Below are positions 28,799 through 38,396 of a stretch of DNA of 46,131 nucleotides, one piece after another. The DNA is taken from positions 1 to 46,131 of IMG/VR virus record IMGVR_UViG_3300037882_000817; one strand, 5' to 3'. The first letter of the stretch is position 1. Every line of letters starts with the position of its first letter. This stretch comes from a virus. The notes below the pieces were generated by a model. The model had not been told where the DNA came from, did no database searches, and saw only the letters and a list, made by a program, of their open reading frames with translations. A program made the position numbers and the translations under genes.

Positions 28799-31700
28799 GT
28801 AATCGACCTTCCTTTGGCGCTCGCGTGTAGCTCCCATTTTGACGCGGTGTTGCGCACAAAACAATAGACTGAGTAGGTATCTGCGGTTAAGTCTGGGTCT
28901 TCGTTCGAAAGCCCAATGTACTCGGTGTCCCACGTGATCGTTCGACCGCCCGTCGCGTCCTGAATAAACTTCAAAGTGAGCTTCATCCCTTCAACAATTG
29001 CTCCGCCTGTGTAGACCGGATTGGCAGCGGTAACGTTCGCCGTCATTGTCTCTTGCTGGTTCAGCCCGTCAGCAAGATCAGGCGTAACCGTGGCCGATAC
29101 GGTCGCCATCTCGAAGTACCCATCGTTGTTTCCGATTGCCGGATTCGACGCGCCGAACACATATATCTCGCGAACTTTGTTCAGCGAATCGATGGACTCA
29201 TTGCCGCCGCCGTCGAGTAGGACCACCTGGACCAGAACGACGCGCTGATTGTAGTTCGTCACTTCGGTCGAGAGGTAGAGGGTCTCGGCGATATCCGCGT
29301 TGTTCAGGGAATCGCCCGTGACGTTTACCTGCCAGTCCGGCTCCTCGATTATGTACCGCGATGTTGAATCTGGCGTTGAAAGCCATGAACCCTCAATATA
29401 GATTTTCGTTGCCGTGTTGCTGATGATCCGATAGACCTGTCCAGCGCCCGGCCCGGTGATGACGCGCAGCAGGTTGCCGATTTCCTCATCGGTCGTCAAC
29501 CCCGCGCCACCAGCTTCCAGCGTGTTCTGCCAGAGCGCATCGGAAAGATAGTTGCCGCCGCCGTCGACGCCCACCGTCGGCTTCGAGCGCATAATCATCG
29601 CATCGCCCACGGCGACGATGCCGGAAGGGTTCGGGGAGACGGTCAAGACCGCTGCCGTATTCGACGAGACGCGGTAGTTCAAGACGCCGAGATTGCCGCC
29701 CGCCGCGATGCCAAGTATCGAAACGTCGTATCCGGCCCACTGGTTCACCGTCCAGCCCGCGCCGGTGACTTCCAGCGTGTTCGCTCCGACGACATCAACT
29801 GGCTGTCCCCAGACCCCGCTATGAGCCACGCGCTTAACCTTGATTCGCGCCCGGTCCATCTCGGGGTCAGGCATGCCCTCGGCGCACTCCTTGTAGGCTG
29901 TTAGCGTGACGCTCGAAGGCGTTGAGGCGCTCGTTGTGTGCTTCGTCAGGAACTGCGGCGTGTTGCCGCAATAGGCGACGTAGCCGGTCGCCCCGGAAGG
30001 CCAGCCGGTAATCGCGCACGTCACCGTATTCGCCGTTGAAGCGTTCGTTACGACCACCTCGCAGAGCGTCGATGGCGCGCTGACCTTTCCCGTCGAATCG
30101 GTCGCGCAAATTGCGATGTAGTATGTCCTCCCGCTGCCGAGGAAGTTCCCCCCGGTCGATGCGGTTGTTCCTTGCCGCGCGACAATCGGTGGCGCGAGCG
30201 AGGAGAAGATATTGACCGGCCAGTTTCCGCTGATTGCCAGTTTCGTGATGATCGTTCCGTCCGCCGCCGTTTCGTGTTCCTCGGCCAGCGTAAAGGTTTG
30301 ATCCGTCTCGTCAAGTATCGGGTCGCTGGCGTGCGGCGTAGCGCCGGCAGGCCCCCAAGGGTGAGCCGGTCGCTCCAAGCGATTGCGCGCCGAGGTTGTT
30401 GTCGTTGGGTCCGCCTCTTGCCCGTAGGTATCGACGAACCAATCGTCGTTATGGCGCTGCGCGACAAGCTGAACGGTCTCGAAGTCCTTCGACGGGCGAA
30501 CTTGCAGAATCCGCGCGAGCACGTTCGAGATCCCGTAGTGAGCGTTCGAGATTCTGACAATGTGCCCGGCCCGGACACGGACGGCCCGGAAAGAATCGCG
30601 CCACGAGAAGACTTCCGTTCCGCCACTATCGTTTCGTGGATTGCCGTACAGGTTTCGAGCGAGTCTCCGCTTACTGATCCGCTTCGCTTGATCGAACGTG
30701 TTGACGCCTTCGCAATCGAAGCGCTCGACAACTTCTTGACCGGCCAGCGCCGATGCGTTCGTATCGAGCCGTGATATCGAATCCGCCGCGTAGTCGCGCT
30801 CGGAATTAGTGAACTGGAACTCCACGCGATTCGGCGATTGCGAGATTGGCGGCGTCTCGATCTTGAACGTGCTTCGCCCGCCTTCGGTCAGGAACTTTGT
30901 GAAATCATAGGCCGCATAACCGTTCGTCGCGCCGCCCGTCAACGCTTTCGACGATATCGCCGTCGTATAGTTCGATCCATCTACCGCGCTCGGCTGTTGG
31001 CTGGCCAGCGTGCCCTCGATGTAGATGTCGATAAGGCCCGTCGAACTGTTTGGAACAAGCACCGCGCCGCACCCTTGGCGAACGGCCCGGATCGCGTCGG
31101 CGGCACTCCGGCGCTGGTTGATCACGAGACTGCACGAGTACCGCGCGTGGCTTGAAGATGCCCCGAACTGATCGGTATAGGAGATCGAAGCGTCACAGAT
31201 CGCAGCGGCGTCGATGAAGGATTGGATTCCGAGTTCGGAGTACCGCATCCCGGCCCAGACGAGAAGATCCATGATGACCCAGACCGGGTTCGCCGAATAG
31301 GCCGACGAGTATGTCGATGTCCCAGTGTAGACGCGGATCTGCGGGCCTTGCACCAGAACGCGCACGCGCGGCGTTCCTTGAGCCTCCGATACTCGGCGCG
31401 GAACAACGCAAAGGATCGCGCACATCGAACCGTAGGGGTCGCCGTTGCCGCTATAGAACGCGTCTGCGTTCGGCGCTCCGTCGCGGTCGCCGCGATTGAC
31501 GACGTTGTAGCGCAAGAGCGGATCGCGGACGATGTAGTTTGTCCCGCCAGTAACATCGGTTGCCGGTTGAAGTTCAACGTCATTAACGACGACGCGGTGA
31601 ATGTAGTTGACCTCTCCGAGGCAAACAATCGCCTCAAAGCGAGTCGAGTTCCCGTCGCCGAAGATCGGCATGACAATCGGATCGACCCATGCCGTTCCGT

Positions 31701-32541
31701 AGACCATCGGAATCGGGTTCCCGTATCGCGCTTCGTTCGGGTTGCCTTGGATATCGAGCCATTTGCCAGACGTGTATTCTCGGCTGCGAAACGCCGTCTG
31801 CGCCTCGTATTGCGAGCCGCCGAACCGCCCGGTAACGCGGGAACTTGAATCGAGCTTATACATACCTCTAGCCACGCAAGCGGCCTTCGTGTAATCGCAC
31901 GTCGTGTACGCCGTTACGCCACTCTGATAATTCCCTCGCGCGTTGCCTCCCGTAGCATCGGGAGAATAGCCGCAAGCGAAGTACGGCGAGTCTTCGTTGT
32001 CCGCTCCGTCCTGCCGTTGCGCGAGCGTCGATGGCAAGAGCCACGGACAGCGGCGTTGGAGCGGGACCGGTGGAAGTGTTCGGCGCTGCAAGCTGAGTTT
32101 GTTGGTCGCCGAAAGCGTCAACGTCGTTTCGTCGGATCGCGCCGGATCGCAAACGCCAACAAACTTGGCGATAGAATCGCTTGAAAACGTCGCCGAGTCA
32201 GCGTCCCACAGAAGAAATGTCAGCGATAAAGTGGCGTAAGCGAAACCCTTCACGTCCTCGTAGCCGGTCTTGATCGCCTTGTCCGGGTCGGCGATTGTGA
32301 TATCGGCCTTCGGAACGATATCGATTCCTCCGGCGTCGAATCCTTGAATCGCACCCAGGTTGTAATCCAAGATCCGCCCGTCATAGTTATTGCCGCCGTA
32401 TTGGTAGCCGCCTTGCGCGGTCGAAAGTGGCTTCGAACACAGACGTAGAACGCTGGCGTCGGTGAACGTGATAACCGCCAAGAGAAGCGGTTGGTACGTT
32501 TCGACAGAATCCTTCGCGGCGTTGATGGTTGTGAGCGCCAC
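28795..32541 (-). CDS. Tail tip protein, gpL/gpJ-like fusion
   Basis: This 1248-residue protein seems to join two lambda functions. The first 230 residues resemble gpL, with cysteines at 165 (CPW), 190 (CGYS), 215 and 222 in the spacing of the gpL iron-sulphur site. The following part (about 240-760) resembles the gpJ hub that forms the tail tip, and the remainder has repeated domains of fibronectin type. Separate K and I genes are absent. It starts at GTG 32541 with a weak ribosome-binding site and ends in the ATGA overlap with the spike. It should set host contact at the tail end. Confidence 0.75.
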   Translation of the reverse strand: MALTTINAAKDSVETYQPLLLAVITFTDASVLRLCSKPLSTAQGGYQYGGNNYDGRILDYNLGAIQGFDAGGIDIVPKADITIADPDKAIKTGYEDVKGFAYATLSLTFLLWDADSATFSSDSIAKFVGVCDPARSDETTLTLSATNKLSLQRRTLPPVPLQRRCPWLLPSTLAQRQDGADNEDSPYFACGYSPDATGGNARGNYQSGVTAYTTCDYTKAACVARGMYKLDSSSRVTGRFGGSQYEAQTAFRSREYTSGKWLDIQGNPNEARYGNPIPMVYGTAWVDPIVMPIFGDGNSTRFEAIVCLGEVNYIHRVVVNDVELQPATDVTGGTNYIVRDPLLRYNVVNRGDRDGAPNADAFYSGNGDPYGSMCAILCVVPRRVSEAQGTPRVRVLVQGPQIRVYTGTSTYSSAYSANPVWVIMDLLVWAGMRYSELGIQSFIDAAAICDASISYTDQFGASSSHARYSCSLVINQRRSAADAIRAVRQGCGAVLVPNSSTGLIDIYIEGTLASQQPSAVDGSNYTTAISSKALTGGATNGYAAYDFTKFLTEGGRSTFKIETPPISQSPNRVEFQFTNSERDYAADSISRLDTNASALAGQEVVERFDCEGVNTFDQAKRISKRRLARNLYGNPRNDSGGTEVFSWRDSFRAVRVRAGHIVRISNAHYGISNVLARILQVRPSKDFETVQLVAQRHNDDWFVDTYGQEADPTTTTSARNRLERPAHPWGPAGATPHASDPILDETDQTFTLAEEHETAADGTIITKLAISGNWPVNIFSSLAPPIVARQGTTASTGGNFLGSGRTYYIAICATDSTGKVSAPSTLCEVVVTNASTANTVTCAITGWPSGATGYVAYCGNTPQFLTKHTTSASTPSSVTLTAYKECAEGMPDPEMDRARIKVKRVAHSGVWGQPVDVVGANTLEVTGAGWTVNQWAGYDVSILGIAAGGNLGVLNYRVSSNTAAVLTVSPNPSGIVAVGDAMIMRSKPTVGVDGGGNYLSDALWQNTLEAGGAGLTTDEEIGNLLRVITGPGAGQVYRIISNTATKIYIEGSWLSTPDSTSRYIIEEPDWQVNVTGDSLNNADIAETLYLSTEVTNYNQRVVLVQVVLLDGGGNESIDSLNKVREIYVFGASNPAIGNNDGYFEMATVSATVTPDLADGLNQQETMTANVTAANPVYTGGAIVEGMKLTLKFIQDATGGRTITWDTEYIGLSNEDPDLTADTYSVYCFVRNTASKWELHASAKGRSIT

Positions 32542-32544
32542 CGG

Positions 32545-32898
32545 CTATGCGTACTCCTTGATTTTCACGTTGATAATGTGCTCGTTCGGACCTACGGTCT
32601 GGAACTCGGCGGCGTCCATATCGAACCGGCACTTTGTATGCGTTACGCCCGTTTGAGGGTCCGTGAAGTCGAAGACGGATAGTTTGCCCTTTTGCGCCAC
32701 CCAGAACGCCTCGAACGTCGCCCGGTCCGCATCGCTGAAACTGTAACTGATGGCCCAGGTCTTCAGGCCGGTTGCGATCAGGTTGTAAGCGTAGCGCCAG
32801 CCGTGCGGCATGTCCGTCGTGACGTTGGCGAAGTCGATTCCCTGTTGGAACGGAAGATGCGCAACTTCGCCGGCTGCGAACGTAGGATAAGCGGCCAT
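32545..32898 (-). CDS. Minor tail protein, paralogue of the next gene
   Basis: This 117-residue protein is taken from ATG 32898. It begins MAAYPTF and has FEAFWVAQKGKLSVFDFTDP, a pattern of DUF2460/gpM-like tail-tip proteins that join the tape measure end to the hub. The neighbour at 32900-33256 has the same opening and layout, so they are probably tandem paralogues. Confidence 0.65.
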   Translation of the reverse strand: MAAYPTFAAGEVAHLPFQQGIDFANVTTDMPHGWRYAYNLIATGLKTWAISYSFSDADRATFEAFWVAQKGKLSVFDFTDPQTGVTHTKCRFDMDAAEFQTVGPNEHIINVKIKEYA

Positions 32899-32899
32899 C

Positions 32900-33256
32900 T
32901 CAGTTCTTCCTAACCTGTTGAATCGCAAGCGTGATCGACCAAGTTCTATCGACGCCTTCGACGGCCACGAGCGGTTCGTCGGCAAAGCAGAGGTAGCTGT
33001 AAAGCGTACCGGCAAGCGTCAGATCCCAAGTCGAATCGAAGCCGCCCTTCATGGTCTCGTAGAAGGAAACGATTGACGTTCGCTCGGCTGCGGTCATGCC
33101 GTCGAGTTGAAGAACGAACCGGCGTACCGGCGCGGACTCGGCCCAGCGCTGTTCGGTTCGGTCGGTAAATTGAAGCACCGTTACCGGGTAGCGTTGCGCA
33201 TTCGTCACCGGATAGAGCGCGGCGGAACCGGCAAAAAGAGTGGGGAAACTTGCCAT
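32900..33256 (-). CDS. Minor tail protein, paralogue of the previous gene
   Basis: This 118-residue protein starts at ATG 33256, right after the tape measure stop. It opens MASFPTLFAGSAALYPVT and has IVSFYETMKGGFDSTWDL, matching the pattern of the gene at 32545. It probably builds part of the tail tip under the hub, like lambda gpM. Confidence 0.65.
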   Translation of the reverse strand: MASFPTLFAGSAALYPVTNAQRYPVTVLQFTDRTEQRWAESAPVRRFVLQLDGMTAAERTSIVSFYETMKGGFDSTWDLTLAGTLYSYLCFADEPLVAVEGVDRTWSITLAIQQVRKN

Positions 33257-33257
33257 G

Positions 33258-35933
33258 CTACGCCGCCAAGACCACTTCTCGCGCGGCGCGGTTGATCGAG
33301 TGGCCCTCGTACATTGCCGCTCGCACGGCGTCGGAGATATCCTCGCGCCGGTCCATGAACGACTTAGCGTCAATCGCCGAGATGTTCACGACGATGGTCC
33401 GGTATCCGCCGCGCCCGGAATCGAACCCGAAGCCGTTCTCGTCGATACTGAAGGTTTCCGATCCAGGCCCGTTATAGATCGACGAATTGATGAGCGAATC
33501 GATTTGGCGATCCCTCCGTTCCTTCGGGTTCCCAATTAGGCTTGCGGCCGCTGCGAGGACAAGCCCCACGCCAGCTATGATCGGAGCCGCAGGCCCAGCG
33601 GCCGCCGACGCCCCGAACAGTCCTCCGGCGATAGCCGCCGCTGTTCCCCCTGCGACGGACGCCGCTCCGCTCAAGTTTCCCTGAACACCACCAGCCTTGA
33701 AGCCGTTGACCGCGCCGAAGGCCGAACCGGCCAGTGCCGCCGCCGTTCCAATGCTCGCCGATAACGTAGTGGCCCGCCCATTCCCAAGCGGGATTGATAT
33801 GTCCTTGCCGAACAAAGGCCCTCGCCCGGTGATTCCGTTGGTGTCGCTTCCGAAGACTCCGATAGCCCCGCCCGCGCTATTTGTGATCCCGATAGCGCCG
33901 GGTACTAGCCCGCCGCCAGCAACGCCAGTCAGCGCCGCCGTATTCGCTTCCGTTGCCAGCGTGTTGCGGTCAATGGCTTTGTTCTGAGGGTCGAATACCG
34001 TGCCCTTTAGAAGCCCGCCAAAGCCGCTCGCGCCACCAATGCCCCCGAGCGTGGAAAGCAAGCCGCTCACCGGCCCCGCAAGCGCGTTGGTGCCGATCTG
34101 GTTGAGAAGCTGGCCGCCCTGATTGCGGAAGAACCCGCCGACGTTCCGCGATTGGATCGAACCTACGAAGTCGGAGGCGATACCGCGCGCGAGGTCAAGT
34201 TTGCGGCGCTGAAGGTCGATGATTCTCAGCGTCCGGTCTTCTTCGATTTGGAGCCTTCGCTCGTTGAGGTCGAATATCTCCGCGCCAAGATCCAGTTCTT
34301 GTTGCAGCGCCGCGCGGCGAAGGTCGGCAATTGCATTGATCGCCGCAAGTTCCCCACCTGGTCCGGTCAATAAATCGACCTTGCGCTCTTGATGCGCGAG
34401 TTCCTGTGATACGAATTGAAGGCTTCGCTCACGGGATCGCTGGTCCCGTTGGAATTGCAACGCGCCGGTTGTCGCGTTCGGATCGAATCCGGGTATAGCG
34501 TTGGCGGCGGCGATATCAACGGTACTCGTTTGGAACGCGCTTGAAGTTACTCCGCCCAGCCTCGCGGTACTACCGAGCAATGATGGGACGCGCGTGCTGC
34601 GCGGAACGTCGGCACCGATGCGCGAATCAATCGTGATAGTCGCGCCAGATTGCCGCAGGTCGATCAACTTCAGCCGCGTTTCAATCTCGAATTGTTCCGC
34701 TTCCAGCCTGTCGAGATCGACACGTAGCCGCCGGAATGCCGTTTGGCCGAGGTTCCCACTCGACAGTTTTTGTTGAATGACTCCGCGCTCTTCGCCGAGT
34801 TTTTGAAGCCGAGCCTTTAATCCGGTTTCCGAACCAGCGAGGCCAGTACGGAAGTCGGCGGCGAGTCTTCGCCCTACAGGATCTTCAAAACCAGGCCGGA
34901 ATCGGTCGAGCGACTCCGCGCCGATAGCCTCTTTCTTGATATCCGGCTTACCAAGCCCGAGGAACAACGGCAATAGCGGATTCGCGCTGAATGCCGTACC
35001 GAACTTTTCGGCTTCGATGATTCCACCAAAATTATCATTGATGAACTTCAACGGAATCGTCAGCCCCGTCGAAAGTCGCCCTTTCAACGCTTCCCACTGA
35101 AGGTCGAACTTGCGAATCTCGGCGTTGGCCTCGATCATGGCCTTGACGAGACCTTCGCGCGATCCGAAGCCGAGTTTGACAGCTTCGGCGTTCAGTTGAC
35201 GGTATTGCGTCAACAGCGGCTGAACGCTCTTCGCCGCATCCTCGCCCCCGAGCACTCGGGACAGATTGACGCGCGTTGAAGTGTCTTCAATCTTCGATAG
35301 CGCGTCGAATGTTTCGAGCAACACGTCGTTGAGATTTCGCGCGTTTCCATCGAACGTATACGCCGCCACGCCCAACTTCTGAAGCAGGTCCCGAACGCGT
35401 TGGCCTTCACCGGAAGTATCTTTCAGCGCTTGCGATAAATCGAGCGCCGCTTCTTTCAGGTTGCGGATATCAAACCCGGCGAGCACGGACGCCGCCCGGA
35501 GTTTGTCCGCTTGGTTGATCGAAAGGCCAGTCGCCTGCGAAAGCGATTGGATCTCGCGAGCCGACTCCGACGCGGCTTGCACGAAGTTCTTGAAACCGAT
35601 TGCTCCAGCAGCCAGCCCAACGGCCACACCAGCGGCAGCCGCGCCAAACTTGCCCATGCCTGAAGCGCCGGACAGCAGCGCATCGGATGCCGACGACAAC
35701 GGCGAGACAAGGAAGTTGCGGATGTTCGCGCCGAGCGATTGAGCTTGCGTTTCCGTTCGCTTAAACGAGTCGCCTACACGCTTGTGCGCCGCCTCCGTAC
35801 TCCGGGCCGTTCGGTTGTTCGACGCCTCGACAACAGAAGCCAGCTTCGCCAGCGTATCGTTGAAGCGGTTAATCGACTGCTCCCCGCGCGTCTGCGACTC
35901 GACAAGTAGTTGATATCTGTCCGTTGCGCCCAT
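33258..35933 (-). CDS. Tape measure protein
   Basis: This 891-residue protein sets tail length and passes into or through the host membrane on infection. It has coiled N-terminal segments, a hydrophobic stretch at 94-114 (FGAAAAGVAVGLAAGAIGF), central charged helices and a long glycine/alanine-rich hydrophobic region near 790-840. The gene follows the gpG/gpGT pair, as in lambda gpH. No peptidase motif was seen. The implied tail is of the order of 130 nm by the usual 1.5 angstrom per residue rule. Confidence 0.88.
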   Translation of the reverse strand: MGATDRYQLLVESQTRGEQSINRFNDTLAKLASVVEASNNRTARSTEAAHKRVGDSFKRTETQAQSLGANIRNFLVSPLSSASDALLSGASGMGKFGAAAAGVAVGLAAGAIGFKNFVQAASESAREIQSLSQATGLSINQADKLRAASVLAGFDIRNLKEAALDLSQALKDTSGEGQRVRDLLQKLGVAAYTFDGNARNLNDVLLETFDALSKIEDTSTRVNLSRVLGGEDAAKSVQPLLTQYRQLNAEAVKLGFGSREGLVKAMIEANAEIRKFDLQWEALKGRLSTGLTIPLKFINDNFGGIIEAEKFGTAFSANPLLPLFLGLGKPDIKKEAIGAESLDRFRPGFEDPVGRRLAADFRTGLAGSETGLKARLQKLGEERGVIQQKLSSGNLGQTAFRRLRVDLDRLEAEQFEIETRLKLIDLRQSGATITIDSRIGADVPRSTRVPSLLGSTARLGGVTSSAFQTSTVDIAAANAIPGFDPNATTGALQFQRDQRSRERSLQFVSQELAHQERKVDLLTGPGGELAAINAIADLRRAALQQELDLGAEIFDLNERRLQIEEDRTLRIIDLQRRKLDLARGIASDFVGSIQSRNVGGFFRNQGGQLLNQIGTNALAGPVSGLLSTLGGIGGASGFGGLLKGTVFDPQNKAIDRNTLATEANTAALTGVAGGGLVPGAIGITNSAGGAIGVFGSDTNGITGRGPLFGKDISIPLGNGRATTLSASIGTAAALAGSAFGAVNGFKAGGVQGNLSGAASVAGGTAAAIAGGLFGASAAAGPAAPIIAGVGLVLAAAASLIGNPKERRDRQIDSLINSSIYNGPGSETFSIDENGFGFDSGRGGYRTIVVNISAIDAKSFMDRREDISDAVRAAMYEGHSINRAAREVVLAA

Positions 35934-36819
35934 TACGTCGCCGCCTTCATTTCCGCGATCTCGTATTGTGCGCGAACGTTCGCCACGACGCGCACGGCGT
36001 CATGCCACCAGGCGGGATGAGTCGCAAGGTCAGGCCCAAATAAAACAGCCCCGGCAGACCCTTGCGCGCTGCCGTTGTTCGTGACGAGAGTGAGCATTTC
36101 CAGGGACTCCGGGGTTATGAGCGATACCGGGCATTCCTTGGTTCGGAAGCCTTCGACGGCGAATGTTTTTGTCTTACCGCCCCGCCGCTCGCGGAATTGA
36201 GCGGACCAAGCAGCCTTGCGGTCTATTTGGACCAGATCGGGGTAGTATTTCTTGCAGTTGCGAGCCTCGTAGAGCTTCGCTACGCGGCACTCGGAGCAGT
36301 GGAATCGTCGGTTGCTCCATCCCCCTGCCTGACTAAAGAGCCAGGCGAAGGCGAGTTTTTTTCCTGTTCCCCCGTAAGGCCCGAAGCGCTGATACAAGCC
36401 GCGTGGATCTCGTCAATGAGGTCCGATGGAGCGGCGGATAGCACGGTTTCGATGGTCGCCGGTTGCCCGCCGCTTTCGATACCTTCTACCGAGACGAGCG
36501 CCGCGCGGATCTCGGCCGGTAGGATCTCGCTGTTGTGAACAAGATCGGACTGTTCGAGAAGCAAGTACACCCGCTGTTTATCGGCTTCAGCCAGTGTTTC
36601 GATTTCCGCGTAGGTGTAGCCGGAGAAGTCTCCATCCGTGCGCGGGAGAAGCGCCTTCAGCAAGGCGTCACGCTCACGGTTAAGCCGGAGGCATTCGGAG
36701 CGGGCGGCGGCCATCGACATATCGCGCCGCGCCCGCTCGATGACGTTCAGCGCCTTGACGGTAAAGCTGACCTCGGGGTACTTCTCGGACCGGACTGTTT
36801 TCGTTGGGTTCAGGATCAT
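35933..36819 (-). CDS. Tail assembly chaperone, long frameshift product (gpGT-like)
   Basis: A -1 shift at 36355-36361 joins the first 155 residues of the short chaperone to 140 residues from the overlapping frame, giving about 295 residues (lambda gpGT is 279). The T part begins LAFAWLFSQAGGW and has a cysteine pair HCSEC with a further cysteine after it. The longer form should bind the tape measure and recruit the tail tube protein. Location between tube and tape measure genes is the diagnostic place. Confidence 0.75.
36280..36819 (-). CDS. Tail assembly chaperone, short product (gpG-like)
   Basis: This 179-residue acidic helical protein directly follows the tail tube gene. It has a conserved-looking opening (RSEKYPEVSFTVKALNVIER) and ends in a poorly conserved tail after the slippery site, as short chaperone forms do. 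It is made in excess over the long form. Confidence 0.8.
   Translation of the reverse strand: MILNPTKTVRSEKYPEVSFTVKALNVIERARRDMSMAAARSECLRLNRERDALLKALLPRTDGDFSGYTYAEIETLAEADKQRVYLLLEQSDLVHNSEILPAEIRAALVSVEGIESGGQPATIETVLSAAPSDLIDEIHAACISASGLTGEQEKNSPSPGSLVRQGDGATDDSTAPSAA
36355..36361 (-). promoter_or_regulatory. Slippery heptamer A AAA AAC
   Basis: On the coding strand the codons GAA AAA AAC give the heptamer A-AAA-AAC in the correct phase. It lies in the 118-bp overlap of the two chaperone frames, and a shift by -1 enters the T frame exactly. This is a canonical programmed frameshift signal. Confidence 0.85.
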
Positions 36820-36822
36820 GGG

Positions 36823-37848
36823 TTAGGTTTGCACGTAGCCGATTTCGTCGTTGGCTGCGGTGTTCGTGATTGACGCCGTGCCGGTAAAAGCCAATGTCGA
36901 TTCCGCGCCGGAACTATCACCCGTTGGCGCGTCAATCGCGGCGTTGTTTACGGTGAAGGTGTGGATGTTGCCAGCCGTGTTGCCCAGCACAATCGTTGAG
37001 TCGAATGTCCCTTTGGTTCTCGAAAGATACCGTAGCGCCGCTTGCGCCGACGTGTCTTCCTCGTAGAGCGTGAAGTCGAAGCCGAGCGTTCGTTCGACGT
37101 TGATCGGTATACCGGCAGAGTAGGAGTTGAAGGCGTATCGAAGAGATCGACCCATCGTCCCGTAGATCCGTCCGCTTTGAATCAGGAATGTCTGTCCGTT
37201 GATCGTGATCGAGCCGATAAACGCCAGCGTTGGCGTGCCAAGGAACGTCGGAGCTGTTGGCTCGGTCGGGAACGAAGTTAGGCCGAAGTTTTCGCCGGCC
37301 GTCACGAGCGCCGAAAGGTTCGGCTTATCGATGACATCGACGCAAGGGCCGGAAACCCTTATCTCGGCTTCCTGCTCCTCGCCAAACGATATTTCCCAGG
37401 AATCAATGAGCCCGGCAACGGCAACTTCGTTCCAGATATTCGAACCGGCTGGATCGCGGAACTTCCAGACCGTCAGCCCGAAGTTCGTGGCTGTCAACGC
37501 GAACGTAACACTGGTTGACGCGGAGACTGTACCGGCATGACCAAAGATCGCCGAGATAAGCGCATCGGCATCGCAGCGCGTTCCCGCCGTGCCGGAGCCC
37601 TGGAGAGGGACTACTAAATTATTGATACTGCCCACGCGCCGGCCGCGCCTTGCCGCGAGCCGCCCAAGCGTACCGCTCTTGACACGGGAGACAATCGAGT
37701 TGGAGTTTGCGGAGAGATCGCACGAGATATGCTGTAGCCCGTCTGCCGTCGCCACTGTCGCGGCCCCAGAGGAGTTCGGGATCGTAGCCGCCCAGGGGTT
37801 CGTGGCTTGGATGAAGATTCGCTCGCCAAGCGTGTTTACGATGCTCAT
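36823..37848 (-). CDS. Major tail tube protein
   Basis: This 341-residue protein is a phage tail tube protein of the Ig-like-fold type (VNTLGERIFIQATNPWAA near the start, an immunoglobulin-like or repeat C-terminal part with LAFTGTASITNT). It builds the non-contractile tube. It overlaps the terminator gene by ATGA and is followed by the chaperone pair, the usual order. Confidence 0.8.
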   Translation of the reverse strand: MSIVNTLGERIFIQATNPWAATIPNSSGAATVATADGLQHISCDLSANSNSIVSRVKSGTLGRLAARRGRRVGSINNLVVPLQGSGTAGTRCDADALISAIFGHAGTVSASTSVTFALTATNFGLTVWKFRDPAGSNIWNEVAVAGLIDSWEISFGEEQEAEIRVSGPCVDVIDKPNLSALVTAGENFGLTSFPTEPTAPTFLGTPTLAFIGSITINGQTFLIQSGRIYGTMGRSLRYAFNSYSAGIPINVERTLGFDFTLYEEDTSAQAALRYLSRTKGTFDSTIVLGNTAGNIHTFTVNNAAIDAPTGDSSGAESTLAFTGTASITNTAANDEIGYVQT

Positions 37849-38396
37849 TGTACGTGTACCACCATTCCTAAAGTGAAAGTTAAGATCTGAACATGCCCGT
37901 CGCCAAACGTTTGAACCGGATCACGGTCGGCCCGGTAATCCTCGTAGAGGACGCCCAATTGACACATCGTTGAACGGCCCGCGTGAAGCGCTTCGTTCAT
38001 TGCGTCTTCGACCGCATCCGGGTACTTCTCCATGTCGTTCCCGAAGGTCGGCTGATTGGACCCCGTATCGGGATCGTCGAGCGCCCGGTAGCGGAGGTAG
38101 AAGACCACGTAGGCGTTAACGAAGCCAGAGAACTTCGAGAACTTGATTTTGTTTTCGTTGACCGATTCGGTCGAATAGATCACAGCGCCAGGGAACTCAA
38201 AGATCCGGGAAACGTCCACCTCTTCCGGGTCCAAGTAGCCGAAGGCGACGTTCTTCGATTCCGCCCCGAACTCCAAAGAGAACAGCGGGATATCGTAGCT
38301 AGCCGCAATCGCGCCTAGCTTCGCGTTGAACCCGTTCGTCCCGTCCGAGAGGGCGGCGACGAGCGCATCACGACACTTTTTCTTGTAGTTCGCCAC
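37845..38396 (-). CDS. Tail terminator-like protein
   Basis: This 183-residue protein stands directly before the tail tube gene, the place of gpU-type terminators that cap the tube and join it to the head. It starts at GTG 38396. A sequence such as NAYVVFYLRYRAL and HVQILTFTLGMVVHV fits an alpha-beta tail terminator fold. Assignment rests on order and general pattern. Confidence 0.55.
   Translation of the reverse strand: MANYKKKCRDALVAALSDGTNGFNAKLGAIAASYDIPLFSLEFGAESKNVAFGYLDPEEVDVSRIFEFPGAVIYSTESVNENKIKFSKFSGFVNAYVVFYLRYRALDDPDTGSNQPTFGNDMEKYPDAVEDAMNEALHAGRSTMCQLGVLYEDYRADRDPVQTFGDGHVQILTFTLGMVVHVQ

Noticed and set aside
34470-34500. Second tRNA-like string (GATCGAATCC)
   Set aside because: It is inside the tape measure gene and has no cloverleaf partners.
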